Below are positions 26,612 through 38,500 of a DNA stretch of 64,000 nucleotides, in pieces. Under the pieces are notes generated by a model. It had not been told where the DNA came from. It made no database searches and saw only the letters and a program-made list of their open reading frames with translations. The translations under genes were made by a program, and so were the position numbers. Source of the stretch: Dipteris shenzhenensis (Eukaryota > Polypodiophyta > Polypodiopsida > Gleicheniales). The DNA is taken from the NCBI GenBank assembly GCA_047967505.1, contig CM106539.1. One strand, given 5' to 3'. How positions within the stretch are numbered: position 1 is the stretch's first letter; each line of letters begins with the position of its first letter.

Positions 26612-26702
26612 TGATGGAATGTAATGTTCACTCCGGCTTCCATTCCCTGTAATCATCATCTTGAGGGAAGGCCTACTTCATGATGTTGATCTTGAGGGAA
26701 GG

Positions 26703-27024
26703 TGTTGAGGATTCATCTCAACATCATGTATTATCACATGTGCATAGCACTAACAAAAAAAGTGCTAAAAGGCACAAGGGTTAGAAACCCTAGCCCTAAC
26801 CCTAACCCTAACCCTAAAGGATTTGTATATATTCTTTATTTTCAACTAAATCTAGTGTACAAGTAGTCATTTGTGGTGTGCTCTCTAGCTGTTCCCTCTC
26901 TCCTTATCTCCACTTTTCTCCCCTCCTCAATCCATATTTGTTCAACGTAGCATGGACATAAATTCCTAATAGTTGCAAATACGACTAGGAATTGGATGAC
27001 TTGGACTAAGGATCAGATGCCACA
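26703..27024 (+). repeat. probable Copia LTR containing TTAGGG-type repeats
   Basis: A purine run (GAGGGAAGG, about 26693-26702) directly precedes TGTTGAGG, as a polypurine tract precedes a 3' LTR. The putative LTR carries four CCCTAA units at about 26790-26818. Near 27030 a sequence like GTTATCAAAGACGG resembles a degraded primer-binding site, so the right end is set there tentatively. Confidence 0.5.
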
Positions 27025-28040
27025 GTGTTATCAAAGACGGACCTTCCAAATTTCATGGGTCAGAGCAGTAATAATGATTCATAACCAAATGAAAGTTATA
27101 TCTAGTCCTTGCACATCTCACCACCACTACCATATTTTAGGTATCTTTGGGACCTTTCATCACCTCTAAGTGAAATTTTATGTATTCAAACATTAAAACC
27201 ATGTTTGAATCTCCTTTTTTGAGAATTTGATCCCACTCACGATCCTTTTTTCATAATTGAATGCCACGTGCATCCATTCAATGTCTTTTGAATGTATATG
27301 TTGCATGAATGGTATTTTATCTTGCATTAAAATTTGAATTGAGTGTCCCACTAATCCATATTTCCATCCTATAAGTATCCATCAATGTCTACTTTGAATC
27401 TAGAACTTGTCCTATCCTAAGCTAAAATCTGGTATTGCTTACAAATGTTCACCAACACGTATCTTAACTTCTCACAAAGGGGTCACAACTCCCACTGAAC
27501 ATTGCATCAATATGCTCATGTATATGTTAAACCATTAAGAAGCCCAAGTGGAGCATCTTAAATACTCCTCTACCAATCAACAATGAAATAACTATTGATG
27601 CTTGCTCTCTAATGCACAATTATCTAATTGCAGCACAAATTTTTCTCAAAACCCCTCCAATGCTCCATTTTTGTGATGCGAATACCAACTTTATATCATG
27701 TATGTGTTCATCGCGATTGGAGGGATGATGGTGAACAAGTGCCTTTCTAGAATTCAAACACATTCAATAATGTGCTATGTGACCTCTGCATTACATCGTA
27801 CGCAAGGTCTTCATATTTGCACTTTTTGCATCTTTCCAAGTTTGTAAAACTCAAGGAAACTAAATCAACTATGAGATTACAATCACATCGCCATAGGCCA
27901 ATAGCAAAGTGTCTATCCATCACTACAACATGGTTCTTCATTTTTTATGCCTCCCCCTGGCAATTTTTGTGCCTTTGAATTTTATTTGGAGATGGAGTGC
28001 AAAAATTTTATAAGTCAAAGAATTCATCGGTATGTAAGTC
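27025..28040. other. no gene recognised
   Basis: AT-rich, with short frames only. Confidence 0.5.
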
Positions 28041-28049
28041 GGTATGGGT

Positions 28050-28143
28050 GTTGGTATAGTCATTGGTGAAGTCCTCGATATGTGCATCTGAATGTGCATT
28101 GGTATGTGCACATACTGATGCATGTACCAATGACTATACCAAC
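28050..28143. repeat. inverted repeat, 18-bp perfect arms
   Basis: GTTGGTATAGTCATTGGT (28050-28067) is the exact reverse complement of 28126-28143. The spacer contains a second palindrome, TATGTGCACATA. Confidence 0.9.
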
Positions 28144-28990
28144 ATTGGGATTTCCTGACAAAAATACAAAGTGTTTTGAACAGGTGCAAAATTCAATTGG
28201 ATTTGCAAATTCTATCATTTTGAAGATAAATATTTTAGGCACAAGTACACCAAGTTTGGGATCAAAATACTCAATATAACTCAACATATGAACTAGGATG
28301 AGGGTGTCGTTATGTGTCGACAGAACTATATAGGACACAAATTCATTTGGATTTATAACTTTTATTGATTTGAAGATTAAAAATTTAAGAACATCTAAAA
28401 CAAGTTTGATATCAAAATACTAATATATTCACGATGGACGTAATAAACAAATTTTGATGTAATATAAGTATGGAAGTGAAAGGACCAAAGATGAGAAACC
28501 CTCTCCATGACAAAGGAATCAACTAATGGTCTTTACATCAAAGGTTGCATCTTCAACCAAGTCCATCATGCCAAATAATTATATCTCTAACTCTATTCCC
28601 AACTCACCTACATCATCAAGGTCTATACTACCTAAGACTTAGTCCTCTTCACCCTCTTCAATAATATCATGATCTTCCATAATATCCCAATCGGGTAATT
28701 CTTGAGACATTGCTTCTTTCCCAATGTCGTGTTCACCTTCTCGCCCCATATCACGATTTCTTATTCTTCCCTAGATCTGTCAGCATCAACTAATTGCATT
28801 GGCATCTTCGTATCCACATCTCTATCTTTGAAAGTCAGTTTACTTTGAGGAGGAACTTGAACCACACACCACCATCTTTGATCATGATGATTTAGATAAA
28901 AGATTACCTGTGTTCTAAAAAATGTCATTAATTATTTCAACTTATACCTAAATATATATGAATATATATGTTACAATTGTTTTGAAAGAA
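28144..28990. other. mostly unrecognised; weak minus-strand coding trace
   Basis: A minus-strand frame at about 28775-28920 encodes 'RTQVIFYLNHHDQRWWCVVQ', which recalls the DUF4216 pattern of CACTA elements (a 'QVFY...W.VV' shape). The support is one short stretch, so it is noted and not called. The rest is unremarkable. Confidence 0.35.
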
Positions 28991-28995
28991 AGGCA

Positions 28996-29641
28996 TTATC
29001 TTAATTCAATAGTCCACTCCTTTTCATAGTGTTCAAGATGAACAAAAGTATTGCTTTCATTGGTCCACACAAAGTCTTGAAAGTCAAGAACGTATGGAAC
29101 AAATAAATCATCTATAAAATGCCTAACTTGGCTAAGCTTATGTCAAATGATAGGGCAAGGACTAATAGAAATAAGCCGTTGCATGAACTCAAATTCAGAA
29201 GTGAAAAGATCAAAGATTGCTAAAAAGATAGCACAATTAGTGCCCATGGGGATACCTATAATTTGTTAAAACAAAGAATCACCTATGTGATGTAAAGATT
29301 ATCAAAAAGAAAATCTATCCAAGAGCAAACATCTTCAACACTTGCTACATTTGTGTATCTTTTCTTTTTAGAACCGATGTCATGATCTTTATTATTTAGC
29401 CACAAAATCGAAGCATAAGCTGTTTTCTAACTTTTAGCACTTTGCATCTATCTTTGTCAAATCTTAGCTTAAAAACTTCAGCCACTAGCTTTTTTATTCT
29501 AAACTTCAAGTCTTCCAACTTGATCTTTGTGTAAAGCGTAGTAAAATCATAGGTTTGCAAGGAGAATAGGACTCTCTTTCCTAGAATGCTTTGAGAGGAA
29601 TCAAAATTAAGTTTATGCCTCGTCAAGAGAGGGAGAAGCAA
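28996..29641 (-). pseudogene. Penelope-like reverse transcriptase remnant
   Basis: Three reverse-transcriptase motifs occur in order on the minus strand. Motif A is 'TYDFTTLYT' (about 29525-29551), followed by 'LKFRIKKLVAEVF'. Motif B is 'GIPMGTNCAIFLA' (about 29220-29258), preceded by 'FLFDNLYI' and, in a shifted frame, 'GDSLF'. Motif C is 'RHFIDDLF' (about 29099-29123). The wording DFxTLYT / GIPMGTNCAP / RYIDDL is characteristic of Penelope-like elements and not of Copia, Gypsy or plant L1/RTE LINEs. At least two frameshifts and stops (29396-29398 and about 29270) break it. No GIY-YIG endonuclease domain was identified nearby. Confidence 0.75.
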
Positions 29642-29984
29642 AAATACAAATCAAGAGTTCCTTATTTAGATAGACTTCTTTGCTTTGAAAGGAAGCTTTT
29701 ACTTTTAAGAAGCGATCCAACGAAGTTTTCATTTGTATATAATCGAGCTTCTTTAGATTCAAATCCTCAAAAGAGAAGTTTTCCAATTGTGTATTGAAGT
29801 TTAAAAATAACTTTGAGATTATATTTTTCAAAAACTTTTATTGAAAAAAGACCAAAAGACATTGATCTATCTAGGTGAAGGAGTCTTCTGTCAAAAATTG
29901 GCGGACATTGAGGTGTTAAGGCACCCTTGGCAAGATCAACCGCAGATTTGTCTGGCCTGATTTACACGACAACATGCATAAGTT
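29642..29984. other. no clear feature
   Basis: Minus-strand frame 29831-29613 lies upstream of the reverse transcriptase and might be its N-terminal part, but no motif was recognised. Confidence 0.35.
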
Positions 29985-30915
29985 TGTTTTACACTACCAA
30001 GGGAACCAAAAATTCAAAGTATCTCATGGAGAAGTCACCACTTCTACAACCCTTACAATTCCGAATCAACCATTCGAATAAACCAATGTGGATATTCTCA
30101 CCAATGTTATACCTACCATCACTGCCAGGAACACCATATGCCTAACCATCATGGATATGTTCAACAAATTAGTCATGCTCATTCCATGCAAAGGTGCCAT
30201 CTATCCACAAGATGTAGCAGGCTATTTATCTAGTGGTGATATTTGATGTGTGGCATTCCATGGGCCATTGTTTTTTTATCGGGACTTCAAATCCACGAGC
30301 CAAATTTGGAGGGCATTTTTCAACTTCTTTGATACGAATCTCAATTTTTCTGGCAACTTCCACCCTCAATCAAACAGGCAAACAGAAAACCAATTGGTCA
30401 TTGATGTGCTATATTTTCAGTAGCAGATTCACAAACTTGATGGGCACAGTTTCTTCCATTGTTAAGGGAATCTTAAACGACACGCATTCGAGTAATGTGG
30501 GTAGAAGTCCCTAGGAAACACTGTTGGTCTATCTTCGGATCATGAAGCAACTCAAGTAAATTGTAAAGAAGTGTCCATCAAAGCTTTGGTCACGTTATCA
30601 ACAATGTCACCATGAAGTTGCAGTTACCACAACATGGACCACACACACAGTATTCCATGTGTCTTGGCTCAAGCCTTACGTGAGCCCCACACTGACAGTC
30701 ATACCAGATGTGGAGCAGCCCGAGCTTGTCGACAAAGCAGAGCTGGTCAAGCCTGAGCATGTCGCTTCATCACTTCAAAAAGTGTACTAGCAACCACCAG
30801 TGCATGTATGCAGTGAGTGAATGCACGGAGGCTCCCCACAAAGCACAATGGGTTGAAGAGGACTTCTCTGCTAATTATTCTCATCTTTCCGCATATAAGG
30901 AGGTTTTTCACCTGC
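29985..30915 (+). pseudogene. Gypsy integrase and chromodomain remnant
   Basis: Shifting plus-strand frames read as a Gypsy integrase. 'DMFNKLVMLIPCKG' corresponds to the usual DRFSK-HFIP block. 'YRDFKSTSQIWRAFFN' and 'NFHPQSNRQTENQLV' (about 30290-30410) correspond to the SDRD and HPQTDGQTE blocks. 'FHVSWLKPYV' (about 30651-30680) is followed by a chromodomain-like end, 'KAQWVEEDFSANY' (about 30840-30880). Gag, protease and reverse transcriptase are missing. Several frameshifts and stops make it inactive. Confidence 0.85.
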
Positions 30916-30929
30916 CATGTAAGGATTTG

Positions 30930-31480
30930 TGGGCATCTGCAGCCCATGGCATAACTGCCTTGCTGGCAGCAGTCCCAAAGCACAGTGGCAGCCTGTATGG
31001 GCTGCTGATGTCACCAGGAGGGTATGGGCACAGCAGCAGCAGGCAATGGTGCCAACAACAAGCACTGATGTCAGCCAACTGACAGTCGGCAGGTGTAATG
31101 TGGCAGGTCAGCTGACCGCAAGGTTGGTTATCTGGCAGTTCAAGTAGGCTCACTAGGCAATTCCAGCCTATAAAAGGAGGTCCATTTGTTCTGTTTCAGG
31201 GATCGGACTTGGACCAGCGTTTCTCCTGAGAGACCTGAACCAGCAGCAAGAAAGAAGACACAGAGGGCAGATCTCCACCCATGCCATCTTCCACTTTTGG
31301 AAGGAGCCTCTCCATCTTTAGAGTTGTATCCATTCATTCATTTACTACAGTTGTAATTAGCCTTTTTGCTCAGAAATACAGTAAATACCCTCTTTGGAAG
31401 GGGGGCTGTTGCAACCCAATCCTGCCTCCGTTTCAACACACACCACCAGCAACAGCACGTGTTTTTTGTGTGTTTTAAAT
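30930..31480 (+). other. probable LTR or UTR after the Gypsy remnant
   Basis: It follows the chromodomain remnant. It has a TATA-like CCTATAAAAGGAGG at about 31168-31181 and a GC-balanced leader-like sequence after it. No second copy was found in the window, so the LTR ends are not defined. Confidence 0.4.
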
Positions 31481-31831
31481 TTTTCTCAGTTCTATCTCTA
31501 TTTCAGTCGGCAGTTGTAGAAGAGAGATTTAGGCTTCTCCATATTACACTTCAATCCTTCAAGAGGACAATAACAAGGCAATTCCATCAAATTTTGATAA
31601 TGCTATGTTCATTTGTAGAATGGCTTCACGTTACATCATACTTGAATATACAGCATACTCAAAAACTAAGAAACACCCATATCTAAATCCATCACTAGTT
31701 ACTCTATTCGTAAGGAGTTAAGGGTTACAGATAAGACAGTGGGAAAGTACAGACATCATGGACAAATTAACCTTCAATCGATTTTCCAAAGACGCGAATA
31801 CTGTGAGTTTTGAAATCAAATTCAGCCTCAT

Positions 31832-32872
31832 TCACAAAATCCCGAGGCAATCACGTACGCCTTTCTCAAAGCTATCAAGGGCATTATTTGCCTTGCTAAA
31901 AGAATCTGCAACAGCGTCACTACAAAAAGCACCAAAGCTTGTCATCAAGACTCCCACATTGTAGATTATATCACAAACTACCTTTTCTTGAAAGATCTGG
32001 ATGTGTATATACAGAAAGAGGACATATTCCATATAAGAATAAGCAATACCATGATCCATATAAGAATAAGCAATACCATGACAATTATGTAACTCTCTAC
32101 TCAAAAAAATCACAGCTTGACCCAGAACGAAAATTGAAATTTTTATTTAACCCTAAATGCATACCTCCTTGGAAATTTTCCTGCCATCGCACCAGACAGA
32201 ATTTCATCAAGAGAAGTGAAAGACCTGCATTAACAGCATGTTTTCGAATAAATAACCCAACAATACAGTGCCTTTCTCAGTGCATGTGAATCGGTCCAAG
32301 GGTCCAACCTGATGAGTTTAGTCAGTGCTGCATCTGCATTGAGCTTCATTGGGTCTGAGTCATCCACCAGGGAAGCAGCATTCTTCAGAATAAGACGGAA
32401 AGTACAGACCTGCAATGATTATATCTATTTTCTTAGTTGATCCTCATTTACCTATACTATAAGCTACTACCATATCCTGGAGAAAGGTGGGTTGATTAGA
32501 CATTCAAAACTATTACAGAAATTGCAGTATTTTTTTTTTTAGGCGACGGTACCTCAACCCCAGTTTTGACTTGAAAAGCAACAAGCGAACCATCTTCAGG
32601 CTTGATACAGTCACGTGCAGCTACTTTCACAAGCTTGTGGGCTTCTTGTAAATCACTTAAAGAGGAGGTCTCTATGTGCACCAAATCATGCAATAATTAA
32701 CCTTATTAACGAACAACTAACCACTGTGACACACTAAATGCCAGACTTTGCTATGAACCATATATACCAGCCAAAGAAAAGGCACTTTTTAGCCTGTCAC
32801 GTGATGCAATAATCGGTGCAAGAAGATATTCAGCAGTCTTTTTCTTCTGTCCCTTCAACCAATCCTTTGGTC
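31832..32872 (-). CDS. host gene, last five exons, unidentified plant protein
   Basis: Five exons on the minus strand: 32768-32872, 32553-32671, 32309-32409, 32165-32224 and 31832-31919. All four introns (96, 143, 84 and 245 bp) start GT and end AG. The exon phases fit exactly, giving 157 residues and a TGA at 31832-31834. The product is soluble and has a basic start ('KDWLKGQKKKTAEYLLAP'), then 'LQEAHKLVKVAARDC', 'FQVKTGVEVCTFRLILKNAA' and a C-terminus ending 'VRDCLGIL'. I do not recognise it with certainty. It has the feel of a conserved plastid or housekeeping protein of unknown function. The first exon seen begins in phase 1, so at least one upstream exon is missing. It was not found in the 500 bp before the Copia-4 LTR. 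This is the best candidate for a real non-transposon gene here. It could still be a truncated copy. Confidence 0.7.
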
Positions 32873-33375
32873 CTGCTATTGAAAATGAATAATCCATTAT
32901 TCGACATGCCCAACAAATGAACTTCCCAAAATAATTGAGAAGAAGTGGCAGAGAAAGCATCCAGACTACATTAGCAAAGTACCCCACATGTATACAAGAG
33001 CTAAACCCTTTTACAATAAGATGATTAATTATTAAGGAATTGCACAGGGTTCAAAAGCTAGATTGTTAAAACACCATAATGTGTGATGCCATCAGAAAAA
33101 GTAACATTAGAAGAAAACAACTGTGAAGATTGCAGGTTGTCCTAGGGGAGGCAAAAGAGGGCTATTTTATTATATCATATGTATATACCCTTGTAAGAGT
33201 AACTACATTGATCCTTATAAAGTGGCAGTAGTTAAAGGCATGTAAGAGTGAACAAAAAGAGAAAACGAGGACAAGGGAAGGGTCCCCAAGCAATCACTGC
33301 ACTAAAGCCTACGGTGCAAAATACAAAGAGAAGGCCTCCCAACAATGCCCTGCGTTACATTATGTGAGTATAAAC
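32873..33375. other. intron or upstream region of the host gene
   Basis: No further exon with a fitting phase was recognised. Copia-4 begins at 33376, so the missing upstream exons may lie beyond it. Confidence 0.45.
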
Positions 33376-33676
33376 TGTTGGAGATATCACAGCCAAAGAG
33401 TGTGTGGGAGATGTGATTTGTGATGTGTTATACTAGGAGATCTAGGACTAGTTCATATGTGAGTCATGTGTGAGTGCCACGTGTCACTATGGGACTTATC
33501 CCATATGCACTTGGTGCAAGCGTGTGAGTGTGTAGCCTATATAAGGCTTGTACTTCACTTGTCTCATTTAGTGATGATGATGAATGAATGAAAGCCTTCT
33601 ATGGTTTCTACATTTTTGTATCACTTCTTTACTCCCTAGCCTCTCTCTCTCTCTCACTCTCACCATGTTTCTAACA
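33376..33676 (+). repeat. Copia-4 5' LTR
   Basis: A 301-bp sequence begins TGTTGGAG, ends TTTCTAACA and is followed at once by a primer-binding site. A TATA-like CCTATATAAGG lies at about 33536-33546. The 3' LTR was not found in the window. Confidence 0.85.
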
Positions 33677-33688
33677 TGGTATCAGAGC
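33677..33688 (+). promoter_or_regulatory. Copia-4 primer-binding site
   Basis: TGGTATCAGAGC matches the 3' end complement of initiator-Met tRNA used by most plant Copia elements. Confidence 0.9.
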
Positions 33689-34636
33689 AGGTCAGTCTTG
33701 CCATAGCCACTTTGCCACGCCATCGTCTTTCTGCCACGTCATTATCTTCCTACAACTCACTCTGCTCAACTCACCTTCTTGCAGCCGCCTCTAGCTGTCT
33801 GTATCTGCCGCCTCAATTCCGCCTCTAGCTGCCCCTCCTTGCAGCCATTTTGCATTCGTTTCTGACCTTACAGCCAGCCACCTCTATTCAGGCTCTCATG
33901 GAGCACTAGGCAACATCTTCCCTGCTGGCCTGTGCGTTTCTTGGAGGTACCTGCAATGTGTGAAGGTTTTTGACACCAAGACTGCCTTTTTATTGCTGCT
34001 GCTGTGAAGTCAGCCACCTGACAGCATTCTTTCCAATATTTCGAGGCTTTTGAAGGTTTTTTCGACCTGTTTTGAGGCTGCTGTTGCATTTTCAAGCTGT
34101 TTTGAGAGTGCTGCTGCAGGACCGCCTACAGCAGCAGTATTTTCGGGGCTGTTCTTCGCTTCCAGCTCATCTACAACAGCCGTTTTTCATTGTGGTGACC
34201 TGCTACAACATTTGGAGTTGTTCTAGGAAGCTGCCTTTCACTTCAGAGACCTATTGTTGCGCTTTGGTACACCTACACACCTGCTACAGCACCTCGGTGT
34301 ACCTTGGAGCTGTCTTGCTGAGCCGCTTCACAAATTTCGATACCTATCTTTGCACTTGGAGCATCTACAGCTACCTCTTTGCTGATTTCAGACCTAATAC
34401 AGCATTTCCAGCTCCTATTCTGGTTCAGTTCTACATCTCGGTGCATTTTACCATTAGGGTTTGCATTTTGGAGCCTCTGAGGTCATCCGCCAGCTGCTGG
34501 ACACGTTTATTCAACTGTTTCTTCAACTGCCTTGCATTTGTGAAGGCTGCTTATCCATTTCAGAGCCTTAGACCAGCCTCTTCATTTGCTGGTTATCCAT
34601 TTCAGCTTGCTGGTTTTGTTACCTCAGTTTGATACT

Positions 34637-34891
34637 ATGGAGCCTCGCCCTCATGGTGAAGACTCATCAGCACCACTCTCAACTAGGGATGAGCAGAATG
34701 ACAAAGCAATGGCGCTTATTGGTGTGAGGTTGGCTAACAAACTGCTTCATCAACTTGATCTCACTACTTCAACCAAGGAGGCCCAAGACAAGCTCGAGAA
34801 TATTTATGCCACATCTACTAGACTTGAGCAAGATGCTTTATCTACTATATTGCATGATCTATCCCTCTCTAAGGTGGTAGATGATACTTAA
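34637..34891 (+). pseudogene. Copia-4 gag fragment
   Basis: It starts at ATG 34637 after a leader of about 950 bp. It encodes the first 84 residues of a Copia gag with 'ALIGVRLANKLLHQL' and 'TKEAQDKLENIYATS'. It ends at a stop at 34889-34891. Beyond about 34,900 the sequence is from another, minus-strand element, so Copia-4 is truncated inside gag. Confidence 0.75.
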
Positions 34892-34913
34892 TGCTATGTG
34901 CCTTTGTGTTGAG

Positions 34914-35102
34914 TCAATAAAGGTTCTCAGCCTTGAGTTGTCCCTCTAAATTGGATGTATTAGGAGTCGTCATTGGTTCCATTGGCATAAAAGGCAACTG
35001 AGCCTTCTGAGCTGCTTTGGTGGAGATGATGTCCTCGAAATTGCCTGAATCTGCCAGGATAAGGACACTCTGACCTCCAACCTGTCCATAAAACTGAGAC
35101 AT
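34914..35102 (-). pseudogene. retroelement protease-like fragment
   Basis: A 62-codon minus frame contains 'SVLILADSGNFEDIIS', which resembles a retroviral-type aspartic protease flap start (xLxDSGxxxxFIS). It sits between Copia-4 gag and the truncated Gypsy-2 3' LTR and matches neither element's expected content. It may be a third small insertion. Confidence 0.45.
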
Positions 35103-35204
35103 ATTGGGAAACTAAGGAGGCTCCCCCTTCTACAAAGCTTCAAGCTCCTAGATGACTACTGAGGTTGTCCCTGTAGTCTGCTTTTCTTCAAGCTCCTCGA
35201 TGAC

Positions 35205-35516
35205 CTCTTCACTTGTTCCAGCCCTAAGGGAGCCCAGAAGGGCTCCTATCCTAGGCTGGACCTAAACCTATCCCTAAACCTAAGACGGAAACACTACCCT
35301 ACGGTTCTCCAATGGGTACTAGTGAACAAGGATTGATCTTTTGACTTGACCTAAGGCTGAGAGACTGACTTACGTAGCTTGTGCCTGACTGTCCCTGGAC
35401 AAGGGCTGACAAAGGGATCACAACATACGACAAAAACTCCTATTAGGGAACTATTACGCACTTGTCGATGTAGCCAATGTGTCACTTTGCACCCAAGTGC
35501 AGGGGTGCATGTGACA
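35205..35516 (-). repeat. Gypsy-2 3' LTR, truncated
   Basis: On the minus strand it begins TGTCACATGCACCCCTGC, right after the purine run AAGGAGGGAA (35517-35526). It matches the Gypsy-2 5' LTR at 54293-54310 and 54680-54975. Similarity stops at about 35,205. It lacks the MITE present in the other LTR, so it shows the empty site. Confidence 0.85.
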
Positions 35517-35526
35517 TTCCCTCCTT

Positions 35527-38500
35527 AACTTGGTGGTAGGTTCATTGCTTCCAAGTAGTCCGCCAATATTTAGGGAAACTCCTGGAAAAAAATCTTCGTC
35601 CAACCACACTGCTTCATGGGTACCTCGATTATGGAACTTGGTGTAAAACTCTCGGATCTTGCGTCCTGACCCATGCTTGAATTTATGAAGAAGGATCCAT
35701 TCTAGCTCCAAAACTTTGGCTTCATCAAGAACTTCAAGTTGTTGCTCGTCGGAAATCTCTGAAAGAGGAGGTCCAAAATATGGCTTCAACCAAGCTACAT
35801 GAAACACATTGTGCATAGTCCAATTGTCTAGAAGACGTAACTTCATTGAGACATCATTGATCTTCTGAATAATAGGGAATGGTTCGAAGCTCCTGAAGCA
35901 CAGCTTAGGGCATCGCTTGCCCACCTGCTTCAATCTTTGCTTGATAATACGTAAACACGCCCATTGCCCCTCTTTATACTAGACATCTCGTCTAGATTTG
36001 TAAGCCTGGCGCGTATACGATGCTTAAGCTTTGGCGATGCGGCTTTTCACAAACTCCGTAATCTCTGCCATTGATTCGGTGGTTTTGTTGGCTTCAAGAG
36101 ATGGAGACACCATCCAGGTGAGGAGTAAGGTAAACCGCCGTCCAAATGCCGCTTCATAAGATGTGCAACCAATACTCGAAGAATAGGTATCGTTCAGAAT
36201 GGCCTGCACAAGCGGAAGAAACTACTCCCGCTTTCCCTTAGCATCATGGCAATATGATTTCAAAATATCAAATGTCATACCATTATACTTTTCCGTCTCA
36301 TCGTTCGATTGCGGAGAAAAAGCGCTGGGGGACATCTGCAGCTTAGTACCAAAATTATCAAACAAGGCTCGCCAAAAGTTAGACGTAAACTTGGAATCCC
36401 TGTCAAATGTGATGGTCTTTGGCAACCCTCCAATGGGATACCAATACTTGATAAACAAACAAGCTACATCTTCAGTGCTGGCCGTTTGTTTGCAAGAAAT
36501 AAGCATACAATATTTACTAAAGCGACAAACAATAGTAAGACATTGAATATTACGCATACCTGTGGATGCTGGAAGTGGCCCACGAAATCCATACTTATGT
36601 CTTGAAAAGAACCGCCGAGAATTGGCAATGGCATAAGTAAGCCTACCGCTTTCTTGTGGGAAGCCTTGACCTTTTGGCATATCTGACAATTCTGAACATA
36701 GCCGTATACGTCCTTCCGCATCTTTGGCCAGTAGAAATAGCGCTCTAACTTCTCCAAAGTCCCATCATTCCCCCAAAATGCTGGAATACCTGACTCCACC
36801 GTTGCTGCCGATCGCTCCATTGTGCACTAGGCATTGTCTGAAGCCACTTAAGGGCTTGGTAATCTGCCTTAACTATGAAAGTCCGTCCGTATAGGAAAGG
36901 CTTCCGCTGTTTTAATGCCTGGATGACATCGAGGAGCTCTCTATCATGAACCGAATAGTTCTTTTCGGCATCGTTAAGCTTTTTGCTATTATATGCCATG
37001 GGCCTATCCTCTTGCTGTAAAACTGCCCCGATAGCAACAGTGCTAGCGTCTGTGATAATCAGAAATGGATCATCCCAAGAGGTGATCTTCATAACTGGTG
37101 CTGGAGTGGCCAACCGTTGCAAGTCAATAAAGACTTGCAAAGCTTTGACTGTGACTTGAACTTTTTGTCTGCGTGTCTTTATCCCTTTGAGTAAATCTTT
37201 AAGTGGGGCTGCTTATGTTGAGAAACCCTCCATGCTGTATGCTTGACACAAACCCACAAAGGATCGGATCTCATGAGCCGTCGTGGGGACAACCCAACTT
37301 GATAGCTTGGATCTTCTCAGGGTCCAATTGAATCCCTTGAGCACTAATGATGTAGCCCAAATACTGAATTTCCAACGAGCCAAATTCACTTTTCTTTGCA
37401 TTGAATAAAGCTGGTTATCACATAATAACTGTAGGACACATCGCACATCCTTGATATGCTGCTCCGCTTTAGCAGAAAAGATAAGGATATCATCGAGAAA
37501 GATGAACAGGCACTTCCCAATATACTCTGCGAATACCCATGACATCGTCTCGTTGAATGTTGGTGGTGCATTCTTCAGACCAAAGGGCACGACGACGAAC
37601 TCATAATGAGCTCGCTCTGTTCGAAAAGCTATCTTTGGGATGTCCGCTTCAAAAATCTGGACTTGATGGTAGCCACTCTTGAGGTCAATCTTTGAAAAAA
37701 ATCTTGCACCATTGAGTCTTTCCAAAATGTACTCGATGCGGGGCATAGGAAACTTGTTGCTTACCGTAAGCTTGTTGAGTGCTCTGTAGCCGACACATAG
37801 TCGTGCGGACTTATCCTTCTTTGCCACAAATAGAATGGGTGCAGCAAAAGGTGAAGAAGAAGATCTAATAAACCGTGCACGCACTAATTGAGACAATTGC
37901 TGCTCTAACTCCCCCTCCATAGACTTTGAAAGTCTATAAGGAAACTTACTTGGAAATGTCGAGTCCGGAAGTAGATCAATGCGATGGTCTTCCAATCGGT
38001 TGGGAGACAGCTGGGGTGGCAGATCATCTCGAAGCATGATGTCTTGAAACTCTTGGAGTAGATCCACCATTGCTTGCCCCATCGGAGGAGCGGCTTGAAC
38101 TGTAGTAATTTGACACTAGATGTAGACAAGTGCACACATGGCACCCTTGCGGGCGACGCGATTTGCTTAAATATGCGAGATTAACAAAATCCCTGGTATG
38201 CTCTGATCGTCCCATATCACGACGGGCTCAAGTAAACCTTCCACAATAGTGAAGGTGTCCTACCGCCAATTAAGTGTCTGTACATGCTCACAGAACCATT
38301 GAATCCCGAGAATCATGTTGCACCTCATCAAAGGAGTCAAAATAAAATCCCGCGTAAACATGGGCTTTTGAACTAAAAAAGTGAAAAGGATGGTCTTATG
38401 CATGATGTGTGTGCGCAAGCCGAGCGTGAACCTGTCCACTGCAAGCTCATGAGGCACCAAGGTGCACCCCACTGTCTTAGCAAGCTAAGGAAAGATAGCA

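Noticed and set aside
26703-27024. Assigning this LTR and the RNase H tail to Copia-1
   Set aside because: No matching LTR exists upstream of Copia-1 and 6 kb of unrelated repeats intervene, so the link cannot be shown.
28775-28920. DUF4216-like CACTA fragment
   Set aside because: Only about 30 codons with a loose pattern; not enough to call.
34072-34632. 186-codon plus-strand ORF upstream of Copia-4 gag
   Set aside because: It lies in the leader between primer site and gag ATG and shows no domain; the following gag frame is better supported.
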